Shown here: piece by piece, positions 34,797 through 46,392 of the stretch
Position numbering within the stretch: the stretch's first letter is position 1
Layout: each line of letters starts with the position of its first letter
Origin: Homarus americanus
Lineage: Eukaryota; Arthropoda; Malacostraca; Decapoda; Nephropidae
DNA length: 64,000 bases
Assembly: GCF_018991925.1 (NCBI RefSeq)
Contig: NW_024751680.1
Span: 201,001-265,000, forward strand
Direction of reading: 5' to 3'
The notes under the pieces: model-generated
Told to the model about the DNA's origin: nothing
The model's input: only the letters and a program-made list of their open reading frames with translations
Database searches by the model: none
Translations under genes and position numbers: made by a program

Positions 34797-35795
34797 GTAA
34801 GGCGGTTTAGATTTAGGGAAGAGCTAACGCGTTAGCTATTCTGTATGCGCAGAAGCTGCTTTTGAGCTGTGCGCATGGAACATTCAGAGGGAAGAGCTAA
34901 CACCTCGATCAGTCGTTAGCCTTAAGCAGCGACCAAGCGGCCAGAATAGCTAACAACCAATCAGGGAGTTTCTCCCACGTACACGCTGTGTAAATATGTT
35001 GATCATGGCCGCTTATGGAGAATATTTTGATTAATATTGAAGAGTTGGCTGCATGTAAGACAATAAAAAACTGTGATATCGCAATAAAAATAATTCTATA
35101 TACTATATTGGATAGGATCTAAAGCAAAGTTCATGGCGTGAAAGAATTGAAAAGGATTTCGCCTAGTTGAAACTAGTTTTGGCTCCGCCCATTTTTACGT
35201 GGGCGCTGTCCGATTTCATTAGTCGTTGGTGAATTTTGTGTAAAATATTACTAATTACTCAAATATGATTAAAACTTTAACATCATTACTCAATAAGATA
35301 GTTTAAATAAGGATGAACAAGTTGATTAAAGGTCCGTAAATGCAAAAATTAATACTTTAAACGATCCTGAAATTCACCGTATTGCGTGTTTATGGATGCG
35401 AACAGCTGTACAAACCACACTATGTACGCTCTGGTCTCGCTGCTACACTGTAGCAGCGAGACCAGAGCGTACATAGTGTGGTTTAAAGCTCCCACCCCAG
35501 AGTCTGGACCACCGACCTTTACAACGGGCCCGATTTTTTTTATTATTATTTATTGTTGACTGGTTGACTCCTTTTCCTATTTTGTCTTTATTTCCATAAT
35601 TTTCTATATATTTTCTTCACTATTTCTTTCCGTATTGTGTCCAAATAACAGTTCTCTTAATTTTATTGTTTCCTGAAGACTGTGTTGTACAGCAGTTATT
35701 CCCAACACGCGGTACAATGTCTTATTCTTAATGACAGTCCAGGAAAACTAACGCGTTAGCTTTTCCGTGCTTCTTAAAACGCCTTACAATAAACG
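34797..35795 (+). mobile_element. Palindrome-ended DNA transposon, copy C (full length)
   Basis: The ends GGCGTTTATTGTAAGGCG and CGCCTTACAATAAACGCC are perfect inverted repeats, and similarity extends to ~50 bp. AGCTAACGCGTTAGCT at 34822-34837 is a perfect 16-bp palindrome. The right end has CTAACGCGTTAG at 35748-35759. GCTAAC words recur four to five times in the first 160 bp, a likely transposase-binding arrangement (inference). No transposase frame in 999 bp. Compared with copy A it has an extra outer 14-18 bp at both ends and a 73-bp perfect hairpin at 35412-35484. Confidence 0.85.
35412..35484. repeat. Perfect 36-bp hairpin, 1-nt loop
   Basis: The arms 35412-35447 and 35449-35484 are exact reverse complements around a single C at 35448. 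Copy A has only sequence resembling the right arm (TGTAGCCGCGAGAC…), so the left arm is a newly inverted duplicate. Confidence 0.95.
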
Positions 35796-36237
35796 CCAAT
35801 AATTTACTTATTGGCAATCTTCTGACCATCACCCCTACCGAAAATCCGTTTGTCAGTTACGCTTAGCAATTAATACCGTATAGTGTTGTTTTGTTCCTTG
35901 TGAATCGTAAATACTACAACAACGGCCAAAGGACAACAAACTGTGCACCGATATTGGGCAGGACATCAGAAAGTGTAAAGTTTATCTCCGTCAATTGAAT
36001 TTTGTTTGGATATATATTTTTTTAAACAGGAACTTCAGTATTGTGATTGGCTGAACGCACAGAATAAAACCAATTCGGTGAGGGAGGTGATGATTAAAAA
36101 AACTAATTTGAAAACCCATCACAAGAGCCGACCAAGCTTAGTAAACCTGCCTTAGTGTTGATATCAGCAAGTGTAATGGCGGACTACTCGTAAGGGGTCT
36201 GCCTCACAAATTATTTTCAAATACGTTGTTTTCTTTC
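35796..36237. other. Low-copy DNA
   Basis: ATTGGC and CCAATTC boxes near 36048-36075. No gene recognised. Confidence 0.45.
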
Positions 36238-36420
36238 CTCAACCCCCAGTTCTCCCCTCACCGCCCACCTCCACCAACCTCCCAGTCCCCACCCCACCCC
36301 TCACCAGTCCCAACCCCACCCCTCACCAGTCCCCACCTCCCACCCGTCCCCACCATCCCACCCGTCCCCACCTCCCACCCGTCCCTACCTCCCACCCGTC
36401 CCTACCTCCCACCCTCCAGC
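36238..36420. repeat. C-rich repeat (CCCACCCGTCCCCACCT)
   Basis: Imperfect 15-25 bp units of CCCACCCCTCACCAGTCC, then CCTCCCACCCGTCC. A proline-rich frame across it is spurious. Confidence 0.92.
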
Positions 36421-38417
36421 CGGACTTGCATACTCTGCATTAAACAAACAAGACACTGAAGAGACGGTAATATTTTGTTTTTAATTAAGTGACGGAAAGA
36501 AAGATGAACTTGTGTTGTGGTAAATATTTGTGTTTTATGTTTAACTGTGTTATGTTTACTAATGAGTCTTCCTCTTTGTTAATTATATTTGTTTAGTTAG
36601 TTGTATTCAGCAATATTTTTACGATTATGTTCCGAGATAATGTTAGTAATTCTTAAAGGTGGAAATTCTTGTGTGTTTCTACAGGACAATAAAGTAGAAT
36701 CTGTCACTTTACAATATTCACTCCTGTACGATATTCCAGTCTTTCGTCATGGCGGAACAAGTGATTCGTTAGCAAGTAAGATGATCACTCAAACCCTGGT
36801 ACTGCCACACCTTGCCACGCTGCAGTTGTCAACCAGGATGCTGCCTACAAGGTTATGTTGAATCTGATGATGGTTCAGTATATCTCGATCAACAGGGGAC
36901 AAACACATACTTCAGGTAAACTCTGGTTATTTGTGTTCCTATTGAAAATCAGGTGTTATTGTTAAGTTTGGGTTCGTATGTATAGGTTTAACGTAACGAT
37001 AACAAAGTATAAATGGAGGTGGTATTAGTTAAGGCAGCATTGGTTACGATAACAGGTTTATTTTAATTAGGTTAGGTTTGTTTATGATAGGTTAAGGAAG
37101 CTTAGGTTGCGATAACAGATTTGGTTTAATTAGGTCAACAAAAGTCTGGTTGACATTGGTTGAGTTACCTTCGTCTTGTATTGTTCTGAGATATGTACAG
37201 ACCTGCACTTAGTCTTTCCATTCTTAAAGTCGTTTAGCTAAGCGCACTTACCGCACTTGTAACCCTCCTTCCTTAAACATTACTGCAGTCTCTACTTATG
37301 ATTGTTTTTTTTTTTTTACTTATAAATGGAAAATAGTATATTCACTTTTATACTTACTGAATGGGGGAACTCGGCGGTGAGGATGGCTGTGTTAACAAAG
37401 GCTTCGCTTACGTGTATTTATGTCGTTATAAATACACATTAGTATGTTTATTTTTACATTATATAAGTGAGGGAGTCGGTGTTTAGGCGGTAATGTATTT
37501 TCATGCCTTATATCTATTATTGTTTTTATATTGCCTGTTGATATGTTGATACAATCGGCCGGAAAAATAGCGAAAACGTTTAAAATCGAACTATTGCGAG
37601 ACATAGAAGTAAAGTAAATTGGAACGCCAAATAAGGTTACCAGGTTTGCGATTGTCTTGGCAGTCCTGGGACGACCCTTGTGTTGTCAGCCCCGGTGGCG
37701 ACTTTTCACTTGAGGAATTTGCGACACTTTTTTTTGGCTGAGTATACATTTTTAAAAGTTTCTAAGTAGGTTAAGTCGGCAGTGAGGATGGGCCGAGGGT
37801 AAGTGGTGGCTGGGGGGGTAGGGGTGCTGAAGACTCTCTGCTGCCTGAGACTCCCGTTGAATGATTCGTGAATTATTTACTCGTTTACTACAACCATCCC
37901 AGACCTGAGTGGCTCAAGGGCTAGGGGGCGAGTGTTCCCAGCCCTGCCTTGCCCCACCACACTCACCCACCACTCCTAGCAAACCTCCGCTCACGTCATT
38001 TATGTTTTTAGTTTATTTGGGTCGTAGCTGTTAGTCGTCCGTCGTTGTGCGTCTATAAACTTTTCACATTTTCAACTTCTCCTTAAAGACTTCTGGCTCT
38101 ATTTTTACTGAAACTTGGTAAGAATATTCTCCTAGACGGTTCCCTTTTAGTGTGTTCTGTGGCGTTGGCTTCTTGTATGTATTGTACAGTACGTCGAGGT
38201 CTTGTGGCCTTTTGTGTCTTGATATTCCAAGTCCTCGCATGCATAGGAAGCTATTTTTCTTGCATCAAACTTTTGACTTTCACTGAATCACCCACTAGGA
38301 GAAGCTTTTGACCAACGGGTTAGTAGTTGCCAAACGTACGATTATCACTCCAATTGTATTCTTCTATCATGAGTAATATCGAATTCCATAATACTGATGA
38401 GCTATCGGAAGTGTTAT
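36421..38417. other. Low-copy DNA
   Basis: Frames at 36601-36861 (86 codons, plus) and 37392-37604 (minus) are not repeat-derived but I recognise no domain. TTAGG-like words occur at 37010-37110. GCGGTGAGGATGG and GCAGTGAGGATGG recur at 37372 and 37780. The 37,640-37,980 part is GC-richer. Confidence 0.45.
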
Positions 38418-38511
38418 CAAGTTATTATTATTATTATTATTATTTTTTTTTTTTTTTTTTTTTTCTATTATTATTTTTTTATTATTATTATTATTATTGT
38501 TATTATCACTG
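38418..38511. repeat. (ATT)n with T runs
   Basis: ATT units interrupted by T20-type runs. Tyr-, Phe- and Ile-rich frames are artefacts. Confidence 0.94.
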
Positions 38512-38692
38512 TATTTTGTAGGTTGTATTTTTTTAACCACCTGTACGATATCATCAGGAAATGGTTCGCTGTCTTAACGATCATGTAGACTGGCTAGTGC
38601 TGAGTGATGACATTATCAGTTAATCTTGACGAATCCATGAGTAGAGAGATAGTTATTAGGTTCACGGTGAGGCCACAGATTATGGCAGTGAA

Positions 38693-38860
38693 TACTCTCT
38701 CTCTCTCTTGTGGCTCTTACTGTTATGACGAGATACAGCCGAGTTCCCTCTTCCCTGTCGTGCCTGTTATGTAGTGAGGGTGGGTCGGTCACAGGTAAAT
38801 AGTGGTGGTTAACTACCTGACAGTCCAATTACAGTACCTCTCTCTCTCTCTTTGTTTTTT

Positions 38861-38906
<46 letters not shown>
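38693..38906. repeat. Three (CT)n tracts
   Basis: Short tract at 38694-38708, then 38837-38851, then a ~21-unit tract at 38864-38906. The sequence after the last tract (GTGGATGGGTCGGTTACC…ACCTACCTGACAG) resembles the sequence before the second (GTGGGTCGGTCACAGG…ACTACCTGACAG), so a segment of about 160 bp is duplicated. Confidence 0.85.
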
Positions 38907-38911
<5 letters not shown>

Positions 38912-39289
38912 GGATGGGTCGGTTACCATCAAATAACAGTGGCTACCTACCTGACAGGACAATTATCTTACTTGAGTTAGTAGAGGGAAGTAAACATGCA
39001 CGGATTGAGTCAGTGGTGGCGGTGTTGTCTAAAAAGTTGCCTTAGTGTCATATACCTGTGTTTGTTGCAGTGTCATGGTGCCTCCATTGTCTGCTGTGGG
39101 TCTAAGAGGTTTTTCTCCTGTAATTAAAGACGATGCCATAGTGCCAGATCTTGTATATACTAGTGCCATAGTACCTTTATTGTTTACTGTCGATGATGGG
39201 AGTGCCAAGTCCAGTGCCTACGCCTCCACAGTCACGTCTCGCCTTCACAAGTGGCACTCACTCTCATAGTGGCACTCCTCCTTATTGGT
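38907..39289. other. Low-copy DNA with TAGTGCCA words
   Basis: GTGCCATAGTGCC-type words recur loosely. The 74-codon frame at 39045-39269 ends at the start of the next repeat and is unsupported. Confidence 0.45.
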
Positions 39290-39755
39290 ACCCCCCATTG
39301 GCACTCCCCTTCTAGTGGCACTCTCCCTAGTGGCACTCCCCATAGTGGTACTCCCCCTTAGTGGCACCCCCTTAATGGAACCTCCCCATAGTGACACCCC
39401 TCCCCCTAGTGGCATCCTCCCCTTAGTGACTCCCCCCTAGTGGCACCCTCCCCCTAGTGACACCCCTCCCCAAGTGGGTACCCCAGCCCCCTTGTTACAT
39501 TCCCCTAGCGGCACCCCTCCTAGTGGCACCCCTCCCCCTAGTACCATCCCTTCCCAGTACCACCTCCCTAGTACCACCCCTCCCTAGTACCACCCCTCCC
39601 CTAGTACCACCCCTTCCCCTAGTACCACCCCCTCCCCTAGTACCACCCCCTTCCTAGTACCCACCCTCCCTAGCAACACCACCCCTCCCCTAGTACCACC
39701 CTCCCCTAGTACCACCCCTCCCCTAGTACCACCCCCTCCCCTCTAGTACCACCCC
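39290..39755. repeat. C-rich ~16-20-bp repeat (CCCCTAGTACCACCCCTC)
   Basis: The array shifts from GTGGCACTCCCC units on the left to CTAGTACCACCCCTCCC units on the right. This gradient indicates local expansion of new variants at the right. Confidence 0.93.
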
Positions 39756-39894
39756 CCGCGTCTGTGCTATCTGATAAGAACTGTTTATACTTTAATAGAT
39801 CTCGTTAGCCTGTGTATGGGCCTTAGACGTTAGTGCAGCCATAAACACTAGTCTTAGAGTACCCGTGTGTCTTGTGTCATGGTAGAATATGTTA

Positions 39895-40160
39895 TGTTAT
39901 GTTTATTTGGTGTTAGTTTACATTAGGTTAAGTTAGGTTAAGTTGCCATATTGTTAAGTTTAGCTGCGTTAGGTTCAGTTATGTTCGGTTAAGTTATGTC
40001 GGTTAAGTTACTTTAGGTTATGTTCCGTTGAGTTACTTTAGGTTAGGTATGTTCGGTTAAGTTACTTTACAGTAGGTTATTATGTTTCGTTAAGTTACTT
40101 TGGGTTCGGTTATGTTCGGTTAAGTAATTTTGGTTAAGTTACTTTAGTTTAAGTTAGTAG
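39895..40160. repeat. Degenerate TTAGG-like array (GGTTAAGTTACTTTA)
   Basis: AGGTTAAGTTAGG, GTTCGGTTAAGTTACTTT and TATGTTCGG recur at about 15-35 bp. G-strand words are on the plus strand, the opposite orientation to the 6.5 and 13.1 kb arrays. Confidence 0.8.
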
Positions 40161-40315
40161 AACCTTGTTGTAGAATCCACAAGTCAGGTCCTAAGGTCAC
40201 CAAACAATAACACGTTGGATTTCCTTCCCTAACTGAGTCTTGAAACAACGCACAGTCACACTAAAGTCTCACAGCAAACTTGATGCCATTTTCACCACCA
40301 TCAAACTCTCCTCTC

Positions 40316-40552
40316 AGTTACTTTCACCTCAGTACCTACACACAGTTACTTTCCCCTCAGTACCTACACACAGTTACTTTCCTCTCAGTACCTACACACA
40401 GTTACTTTCCCCTCAGTACCTACACACAGTTACTTTCCTCTCAGTACCTACACACAGTTACTTTCCTCTCAGTACTTACACACAGTTACTTTCCTCTCAG
40501 TACCTACACACAGTTACTTTCCTCTCAGTACCTACACACAGTTACTTTCTTC
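40316..40552. repeat. 28-bp tandem repeat (ACACACAGTTACTTTC core)
   Basis: About 8.5 near-identical copies spaced 28 bp (starts at 40331, 40359 and on), with CCCC/CTCT variation. Tyr/Thr/Gln/Leu frames through it are artefacts. Confidence 0.96.
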
Positions 40553-41044
40553 TAAACTTCGACTGGAAATTCTCAAAGACTCGTGTGTTTGAAAATTTCC
40601 CTTTAACTGGAAACGTAAGAAAATATCGAAGTTGCTTATCTTAACTACGACCTAAAACTGACGTTGTTTAAATGACGTGGAAACTACGCTCAGACACCCC
40701 CTCCCCTCCCCCTCCCTCCCTTTTCCTCCTCTCCCTAGCGGCATAGGAGTGAAATTTAGCGTCTATCATCTTGACTACAACATGGCATCAAAACTACTCT
40801 GTGACTGTACCTTAACTAGATGTGTTGTTACCTCGAGTTATGGATAATTTATTTTTTTTAATCCACGATTTTTGTTGTTGTTGTTTGTTTGTTTGTTTAA
40901 GAATGATGATTCATGAGTGTGAAAAAAGTAAGAGTAATTTCACATAGTTACTGAGAACAGAGGTTGATGATAGAGGTAGTACTGTAATGGCGTAAATATT
41001 GCTCTGAGACTGTACCCTATCTATGAAGTATTCCCAGTTTATGG
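40553..41044. other. Low-copy DNA
   Basis: A short GTT/GTTT tract at 40870-40900. No gene. Confidence 0.5.
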
Positions 41045-41690
41045 ATAAAATTTTAAAGAAGGAAGTTTTTTAGAAGCTATTTTAATTAGAAGGAAATTTT
41101 GTTTAGAAGGAAGTTTTTAGAAGGAAGTTTTTTTAGAAGGAAGTTTTTTTTAGAAGGAAGTTATTTTTTAGAAGGAAGATATTTTTTAGAAGAAAGTTTT
41201 TTATAGAAGGAAGTTTTTTTAGAAGGATTTTTTTAAGAAGGAAGTTTTTTAGAAGGAAGATATTTTTATAGAAGGAAGTTTTTTAGAAGGAAGTTTTTTA
41301 GAAGGAAGTTTTGTTTAAAAGGAAGTTTCTTGAGAAGGAAGATTTTGTAAAGGGAATTTTTTTAGAAGGAAGTTTTGTAGAATTTTTTATAGAAGGAAGT
41401 TTTTAGAATGAAGTGTTTTCTAGAAGGCAGTTATTTTTTAGAAGGAAGATATTTTTTAGAAGGAAGTTTTTTAGAAGGATTTTTTTTAGAAGGAAGTTTT
41501 TAGAAGGAAGTTTTTAGAAGGAAGTTTTTAGAAGGAAGTTTTTTAGAAGGAAGTTTTTTAGAAGGAATTATATTTAGAAGGAAAGGTTTATTTTTAGGAG
41601 AAGTTATTATTATTGTTGCTTTTTTTTTTAGAAAGAAGTTTTAATTGAATGAAGTTTTTTAAGGAATGTTTTAAGGAGTATATATTAAGA
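41045..41690. repeat. GAAGGAAGTTTTTTTA repeat, 13-18 bp
   Basis: About 40 copies of AGAAGGAAG followed by a variable T run, with AAGATATT and GTTATT variants. Length varies through the T run. Confidence 0.95.
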
Positions 41691-41880
41691 TTTTTTTTTT
41701 AAGAACTCCATCAGGTAGTAGAGAGGAAAGTAATTGTTGTGAGATATTGATTGTGAGAAGAGAGAAACTATAGTGAGATATTGATTGAGAGAAGAGAGAA
41801 GAAAGGTGTTTTTGGGTCTGCTGGTCTTGCCTGAGATGTGAGACGATGTGTTGTTTTGGGCAGGTGGAAGCAATGGGTGT
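41691..41880. other. Short low-copy spacer with a small duplication
   Basis: GTGAGATATTGATTG and GAGAAGAGAGAA each occur twice at 41738-41800. Confidence 0.6.
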
Positions 41881-43010
41881 ATGAGGCTGACAAGAGGATA
41901 TATGTAAACGAGGCGAAGAGGAATGGAATAGGAAGAGGGAGGGAGACGGACAGGAAGAGTTAAGAGGGAAGAAGGGAGGGAGGGAGAGAAAGAGAGGGAG
42001 GAATGGAATAGAGAGAGGGAGGGAGACGGACAGGAAGAGTTAAGAGGGAAGAAGGGAGGGAGGGAGAGAAAGAGAGGGAGTACAGACAGGAAGAGTTAAG
42101 AAGGATGGGATGGAGAGAATGAGATAGATAGATAGAGAGAGAAGGAAGAGTTAAGAGGGAAGGATACAGACAAGAAGAGTTGAGAAGGAGGAGGGAGAGA
42201 GAAGGGGGTGATATAGAAAGAGGGAGGGAAGGAGGCAGGAAGAGTTAAGAGAGAGGGAAGGAAGAGAGGAGAGGTAAATAGATGGAGGGAGGGGGACAGG
42301 GGGGAAAAGAGAGGAGAGAGAGTGTGTGTGTGTGTGTGTGTGTGTAATGAGGGGAAGGGTGTTGAAAGAGAGGGAAACAGGAAGGATGGAAGAGGAGAGA
42401 AGGGAAAAGAAAAGAAGGAAGAGGGTACAGGAGGTGGGGAGTGATGAAAGAAGGGAAGAAATGGAGAGAGAAAGAGAAAAGAAAAGAGGAGAAAAGAATG
42501 TATCGAATAAAGGGAATAGAAAGGAACAACTATACTACGTTAAAGGAGAGAGAGAGAGAGGGGCCAGGGGGTGAGAGAGAGAGACAAGGGACCAGGGGGA
42601 GAGAGAGAGAGAGAGAGAGAGAAACCAGGGAAGTGAGGAGGGTAATAAGTGTGTTGAAAAACTATAATTGAGAGGTTTTGCAAGTTCATTTTACTGGAGG
42701 TGGGAAATGACGTGTGAGATAAGGTAGAAATGAGATTCTCAGGAGAGAGAAAGAGACAGGGGAGAGAGAGGGGGGCAGGGGGAGAGAGAGGGGGGCAGGG
42801 GAGAGAGAGAGGAGGGAGAGAGAGGGGGCAGGGAGAGAGAGAGAGGTGGAACGGGGAGAGGGGGAGACAGGAGAGAGGGGGGAGCAGGGAGAGGGGGTCA
42901 GGGGAGAGAGAGGGGGCAGGGAGAGGGGTCAGAGAGTGAGAGAGAGAGAGAGGGGGTTGGGAGAAAGAGGGGGGTAAGGAAAGAGAAGAGAGGGGAAAAT
43001 CGAAGAGGGG
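41881..43010. repeat. 1.1-kb purine-strand block (GA/GGGA)
   Basis: Almost all pyrimidines are on the minus strand. A ~78-bp unit containing GGAATGGAATAG and GACGGACAGGAAGAGTTAAG is repeated at 41920 and 42000 nearly exactly. (GT)n at 42320-42347, (GA)n at 42546-42562 and 42600-42622, and GGGGGCAGGGAGAGAGAG units at 42740-42960 lie inside. Mirror-symmetric purine tracts of this kind can form triplex DNA. Arg/Glu and Leu/Ser/Pro frames are artefacts. Confidence 0.93.
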
Positions 43011-43590
43011 GGAATAGGCAGAGAGAGAAAAGATTATATAAAATGGATAGAGGCAAAAACCAGAAAGAGACCAAAACAGACACGTGTTGGTTAAAACGTT
43101 CAGTACCACAAACGTTGAGGATGAAAACGTTCCGTGTGTTGATGTTTTTCTGTGATTTTATACTTCAACAACAACTAAGGTCTGTGAGCACGAGTTATAC
43201 ACGAGACAAGTAAATAGTGTTAATTATAGTTTATTGATCGTAAACAACAACAACATCTTACCCTTGGGAGATGTTGATGTAAGAGCCAAATATAACTCTC
43301 ATAACATCTTCACATGGATCCACACCAATTCAACATCATCGGTGTTTTATTACCAATGTTGTGAAAAGATGTTAGCGACGTTAGTGTTGTAAACATTATC
43401 GCTAAGTAAACAGACTGATGTGGAGTGATTATTTCTCCTTATTTCCAGCAATGTCTGTATTAGTTATCCTTCATGTTGACGACAGTGTTGGTGTGGACCC
43501 ACTTTACCAGTCTTTAAGCTCCTATTATAAGTTAGGTCATACAGCAGCAATCAACAGGTAGACAATAAAAAAGATCATCTCACTAATGCC
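43011..43590. other. Low-copy DNA
   Basis: No recognised gene or element. Confidence 0.5.
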
Positions 43591-43616
43591 CTATGTGTGT
43601 GTGTGTGTGTGTGTGT

Positions 43617-43648
<32 letters not shown>
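43591..43648. repeat. (GT)n followed by (GA)n
   Basis: About 13 GT units, AAGA, then about 15 GA units. Confidence 0.95.
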
Positions 43649-43651
<3 letters not shown>

Positions 43652-44090
43652 GAAGGAGGTTAATAGTTCGGAAATTGAAGAAGTCTCCACCACTTTCTCC
43701 CTCAAATGGACAACTTTGCCAGAATGAACTTCACCATCAAGGCATTTCTCACACCTATCTTATATACACTTAACCAAAATGATCCTTGACCATCAGAGTA
43801 TAATTGAGTTTTATCCATATACTTAACATGTCTCCTTCTCTTTCTTGGTCAAATGCACTTATCAGAACACACTCGTATTTTCCCGACAAACTCACATGTA
43901 TATCTAATATTGACTTAAGTGATTTACAAGTGTGTTTGGTATTTTGATGTATTACAGTGCATTAACGACTAACTTTTTTTTAGTCTGTAGTGTACTGTAT
44001 GTCTTAATACACATACTTATCATACAGATGTTGAACCAAGAGAAACTTTGTATAGTAAGGAGAAAGCCCAGTGAAGTGACTCATATCCAG
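43649..44090. other. Low-copy DNA
   Basis: No recognised feature. Confidence 0.5.
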
Positions 44091-44175
44091 GACATGTCAA
44101 TAACACTGCATACTTGACATGACCATAACACTGCATACTTGACATGACCATTACACTACATACCTGACATGACAG
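44091..44175. repeat. 25-bp tandem repeat, ~3.4 copies
   Basis: GACATGACCATAACACTGCA followed by TACTT starts at 44091, 44116, 44141 and 44166 with few changes. Confidence 0.93.
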
Positions 44176-44199
44176 AGATAATATATGGGGTTTAAATGA

Positions 44200-44890
44200 G
44201 ATTCTAATGGAAGGGGAACATTGAGTGATGAGGGGGAAAAGAGATGTAATGGAACGGGGAGGGGAGAGGCGTTGGGATGGGGTGGGGAGGAGAGAGGAGT
44301 TGGGATGGGGTGGAGGGAGTTTAGGAGAGGACTGGGGGAGGAGAGGAAGGTTCAGGAGGGGGAGAGGAGGGGGTGGGGACGGGAAGGGGAGAACAAGAGG
44401 GGAGAATAGGGGAGGGGGCGGAAAGGGAGGGAAGGGGGAGAATTTAGGATGGAAACATGAAGGGGAGAGAGAGGAGGGAACACAGAAGGGAAGAAGAGGA
44501 GTGACAAAAGGGGAGAAACAAAGAGGGAAATAAGAAGAGTAAAAAGAAGTGAGAATGAGTAAAGAATAAGGAGGAGGAGAAGAGTAGAGGAGAGGTAAGA
44601 AACAGGAGGAGGAGGAGTAGGAAAGGTGTAAGAAGAAGGAGAGGAGACAGAGACGAGGATCAGAGAACAAGGAAAAGGAGGAGGATCAGGGAACAAGGAA
44701 GAGGAGGAGGATCAGGGAACAAAGAAGAGGAGGAGGAGGAGGAGGTTTAGAGAAGATAAGGAGCAGGATCAGAGAACATGGAAGAAGAGGAGGAGGAGGA
44801 TTAGAGAAGATAAGAAGGAGGATCAGGGAACAAGGAAGAGGAGGAGGAAGAGGATGAAAGAAGAAAGAATGGAAGGGAAGGGAAGAAGAA
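44200..44890. repeat. Second purine-strand block (GGGGA, then AGGAGGATCAGGGAACA)
   Basis: GGGGAGAGG-type sequence to about 44640, then six to seven copies of a ~25-45 bp unit with GAGGAGGATCAGGGAACAAG to 44850. Frames on either strand are composition-driven. Confidence 0.92.
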
Positions 44891-45126
44891 AAATATTGAA
44901 CCTTTTTCAATGCAGATTTTCACCCTAGGGATTAACGCTATGATCTCTTTAAATCCTCATCTAAATGCTCTTTCTTGATAACACCACAAACAGCATATAC
45001 AAGGTTATGTTTTAAACCTTTGAAGAATAACAAGGAAGAAAAAAAAAGAGTCCAAGGTTTAATATATTTTACACGTGAATCAAACCTTTGACTCCTCCTA
45101 ATTGTTGGTGAATAATTAGTATGGTG

Positions 45127-45353
45127 TACCATCAGGCAGGTGTACCCTCGGGCAGGTGTACCCTCGGGCAGGTGTACCCTCGGGCAGGTGTACCCTCAGA
45201 CAGGTGTACCCTCGGGCAGGTGTACCTTCAGGCAGATGTACCCTCAGGCAGGTGTACCCTCAGACAGGTGTACCTTCAGGCAGGTGTACTCTCAGACAGG
45301 TGTACCCTCGGGCAGGTGTACCCTCAGACAGGTGTACCCTCAGACAGGTGTTA
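45127..45353. repeat. 16-bp tandem repeat (GGCAGGTGTACCCTCG)
   Basis: About 14 copies with exact 16-bp spacing, GGGC/AGAC and CCCTC/CTTC variants. Since 16 is not a multiple of 3, all three plus frames read the same repeating peptide, which explains the three overlapping open frames. Confidence 0.97.
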
Positions 45354-46324
45354 CTGGTAATAATCCAATGGTAAGGTGAATCAGCTTCAGGTGTCGGGTA
45401 GATGACGTCGAAAGTAACACACACGCGCGCACATACACACGAACGCACACATGTACGTATACACGCAAATGCATGTACAGTTACTCGTAAAAGAAAGCTC
45501 CCTTCTTCCCCCGGGCGAGAACTCTTGTTGTTGGTGGCAGTTCAGACCTGGCTACAATGTATCTGAGGGGGGGGGGTGAGGGGTGGTGGGGGGTCTCGTT
45601 TCCTTCACACCTAAACGAGGTGACCACAACAGCGTAATTATGTTACTAATACTCTTTATATTCTAAGATCTTAATATCACTTAGTAACCATGCAGTTTTC
45701 AACCCTATATGCATGTATTTTAACCTGGTCTGGATGGTGTCCAGGCTAGGATACATCGCCCCAGTAACGATTACATCAAATAATGCAAAACCTTAATTTC
45801 TCGGTTTGTTTTTTATTATGTGAACACGTGTGAGTGAGGGATGTAGTAAATATTATTTTATTAATAGAATGCAACAATGTATTTTTCCGTCCTTCTGTCT
45901 GTCTGTCTATCATAAAGACGGAGACAGGTGGACAGATAGACAGGGTGAGAAAGGGTGATACTCTCCAATATAAATATAACTTTCCATGAGTCATTCGTAC
46001 TGATATCTCGGACACCAATAGGTTATAAACTATTTATACGACCACACAAGTTTATAATGTAACTGAATTTATATGAAAAACATACAGGGTATCCTTACCT
46101 AGTGATGCTTGAGACTATATTGCCTCCCTGGATATTTCTTCCCTCAACGAATGGAAAAGGTCTCTCCCCGACACACTCACTCAGACCTTGATCGAGTGAG
46201 TATAAGAATGAACTCTCCTTTTACTAGAATAAGCTTAGTTTGGCTACAGGTGTAATGCTATAACTAAGGTCGATTTAGTGATGATATTTGGATCTTAGAA
46301 TATATTGCGTAAAGGTGAGTGACT
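45354..46324. other. Low-copy DNA
   Basis: ACACAC/ACGCAC tract at 45416-45470 and a TGTCTGTC tract at 45895-45912. No gene recognised. Confidence 0.5.
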
Positions 46325-46337
46325 GTACATACATACA

Positions 46338-46369
<32 letters not shown>

Positions 46370-46392
46370 CATACATACATATACATACATGC
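46325..46392. repeat. (CATA)n microsatellite
   Basis: About 16 tetranucleotide units with TATACATA interruptions. Confidence 0.96.

Noticed and set aside
42540..43109. 189-codon Leu/Ser/Pro minus-strand frame
   Set aside because: Caused by the GA-rich strand asymmetry, not by a protein sequence.
44020..44696. 216- and 114-codon minus-strand frames
   Set aside because: Polypyrimidine translation (Ser/Pro/Leu/Phe); the start overlaps a 25-bp tandem repeat.
45121..45379. Three overlapping plus-strand frames of collagen-like repeats
   Set aside because: All read the same 16-bp repeat in different phases, so none is specifically coding.
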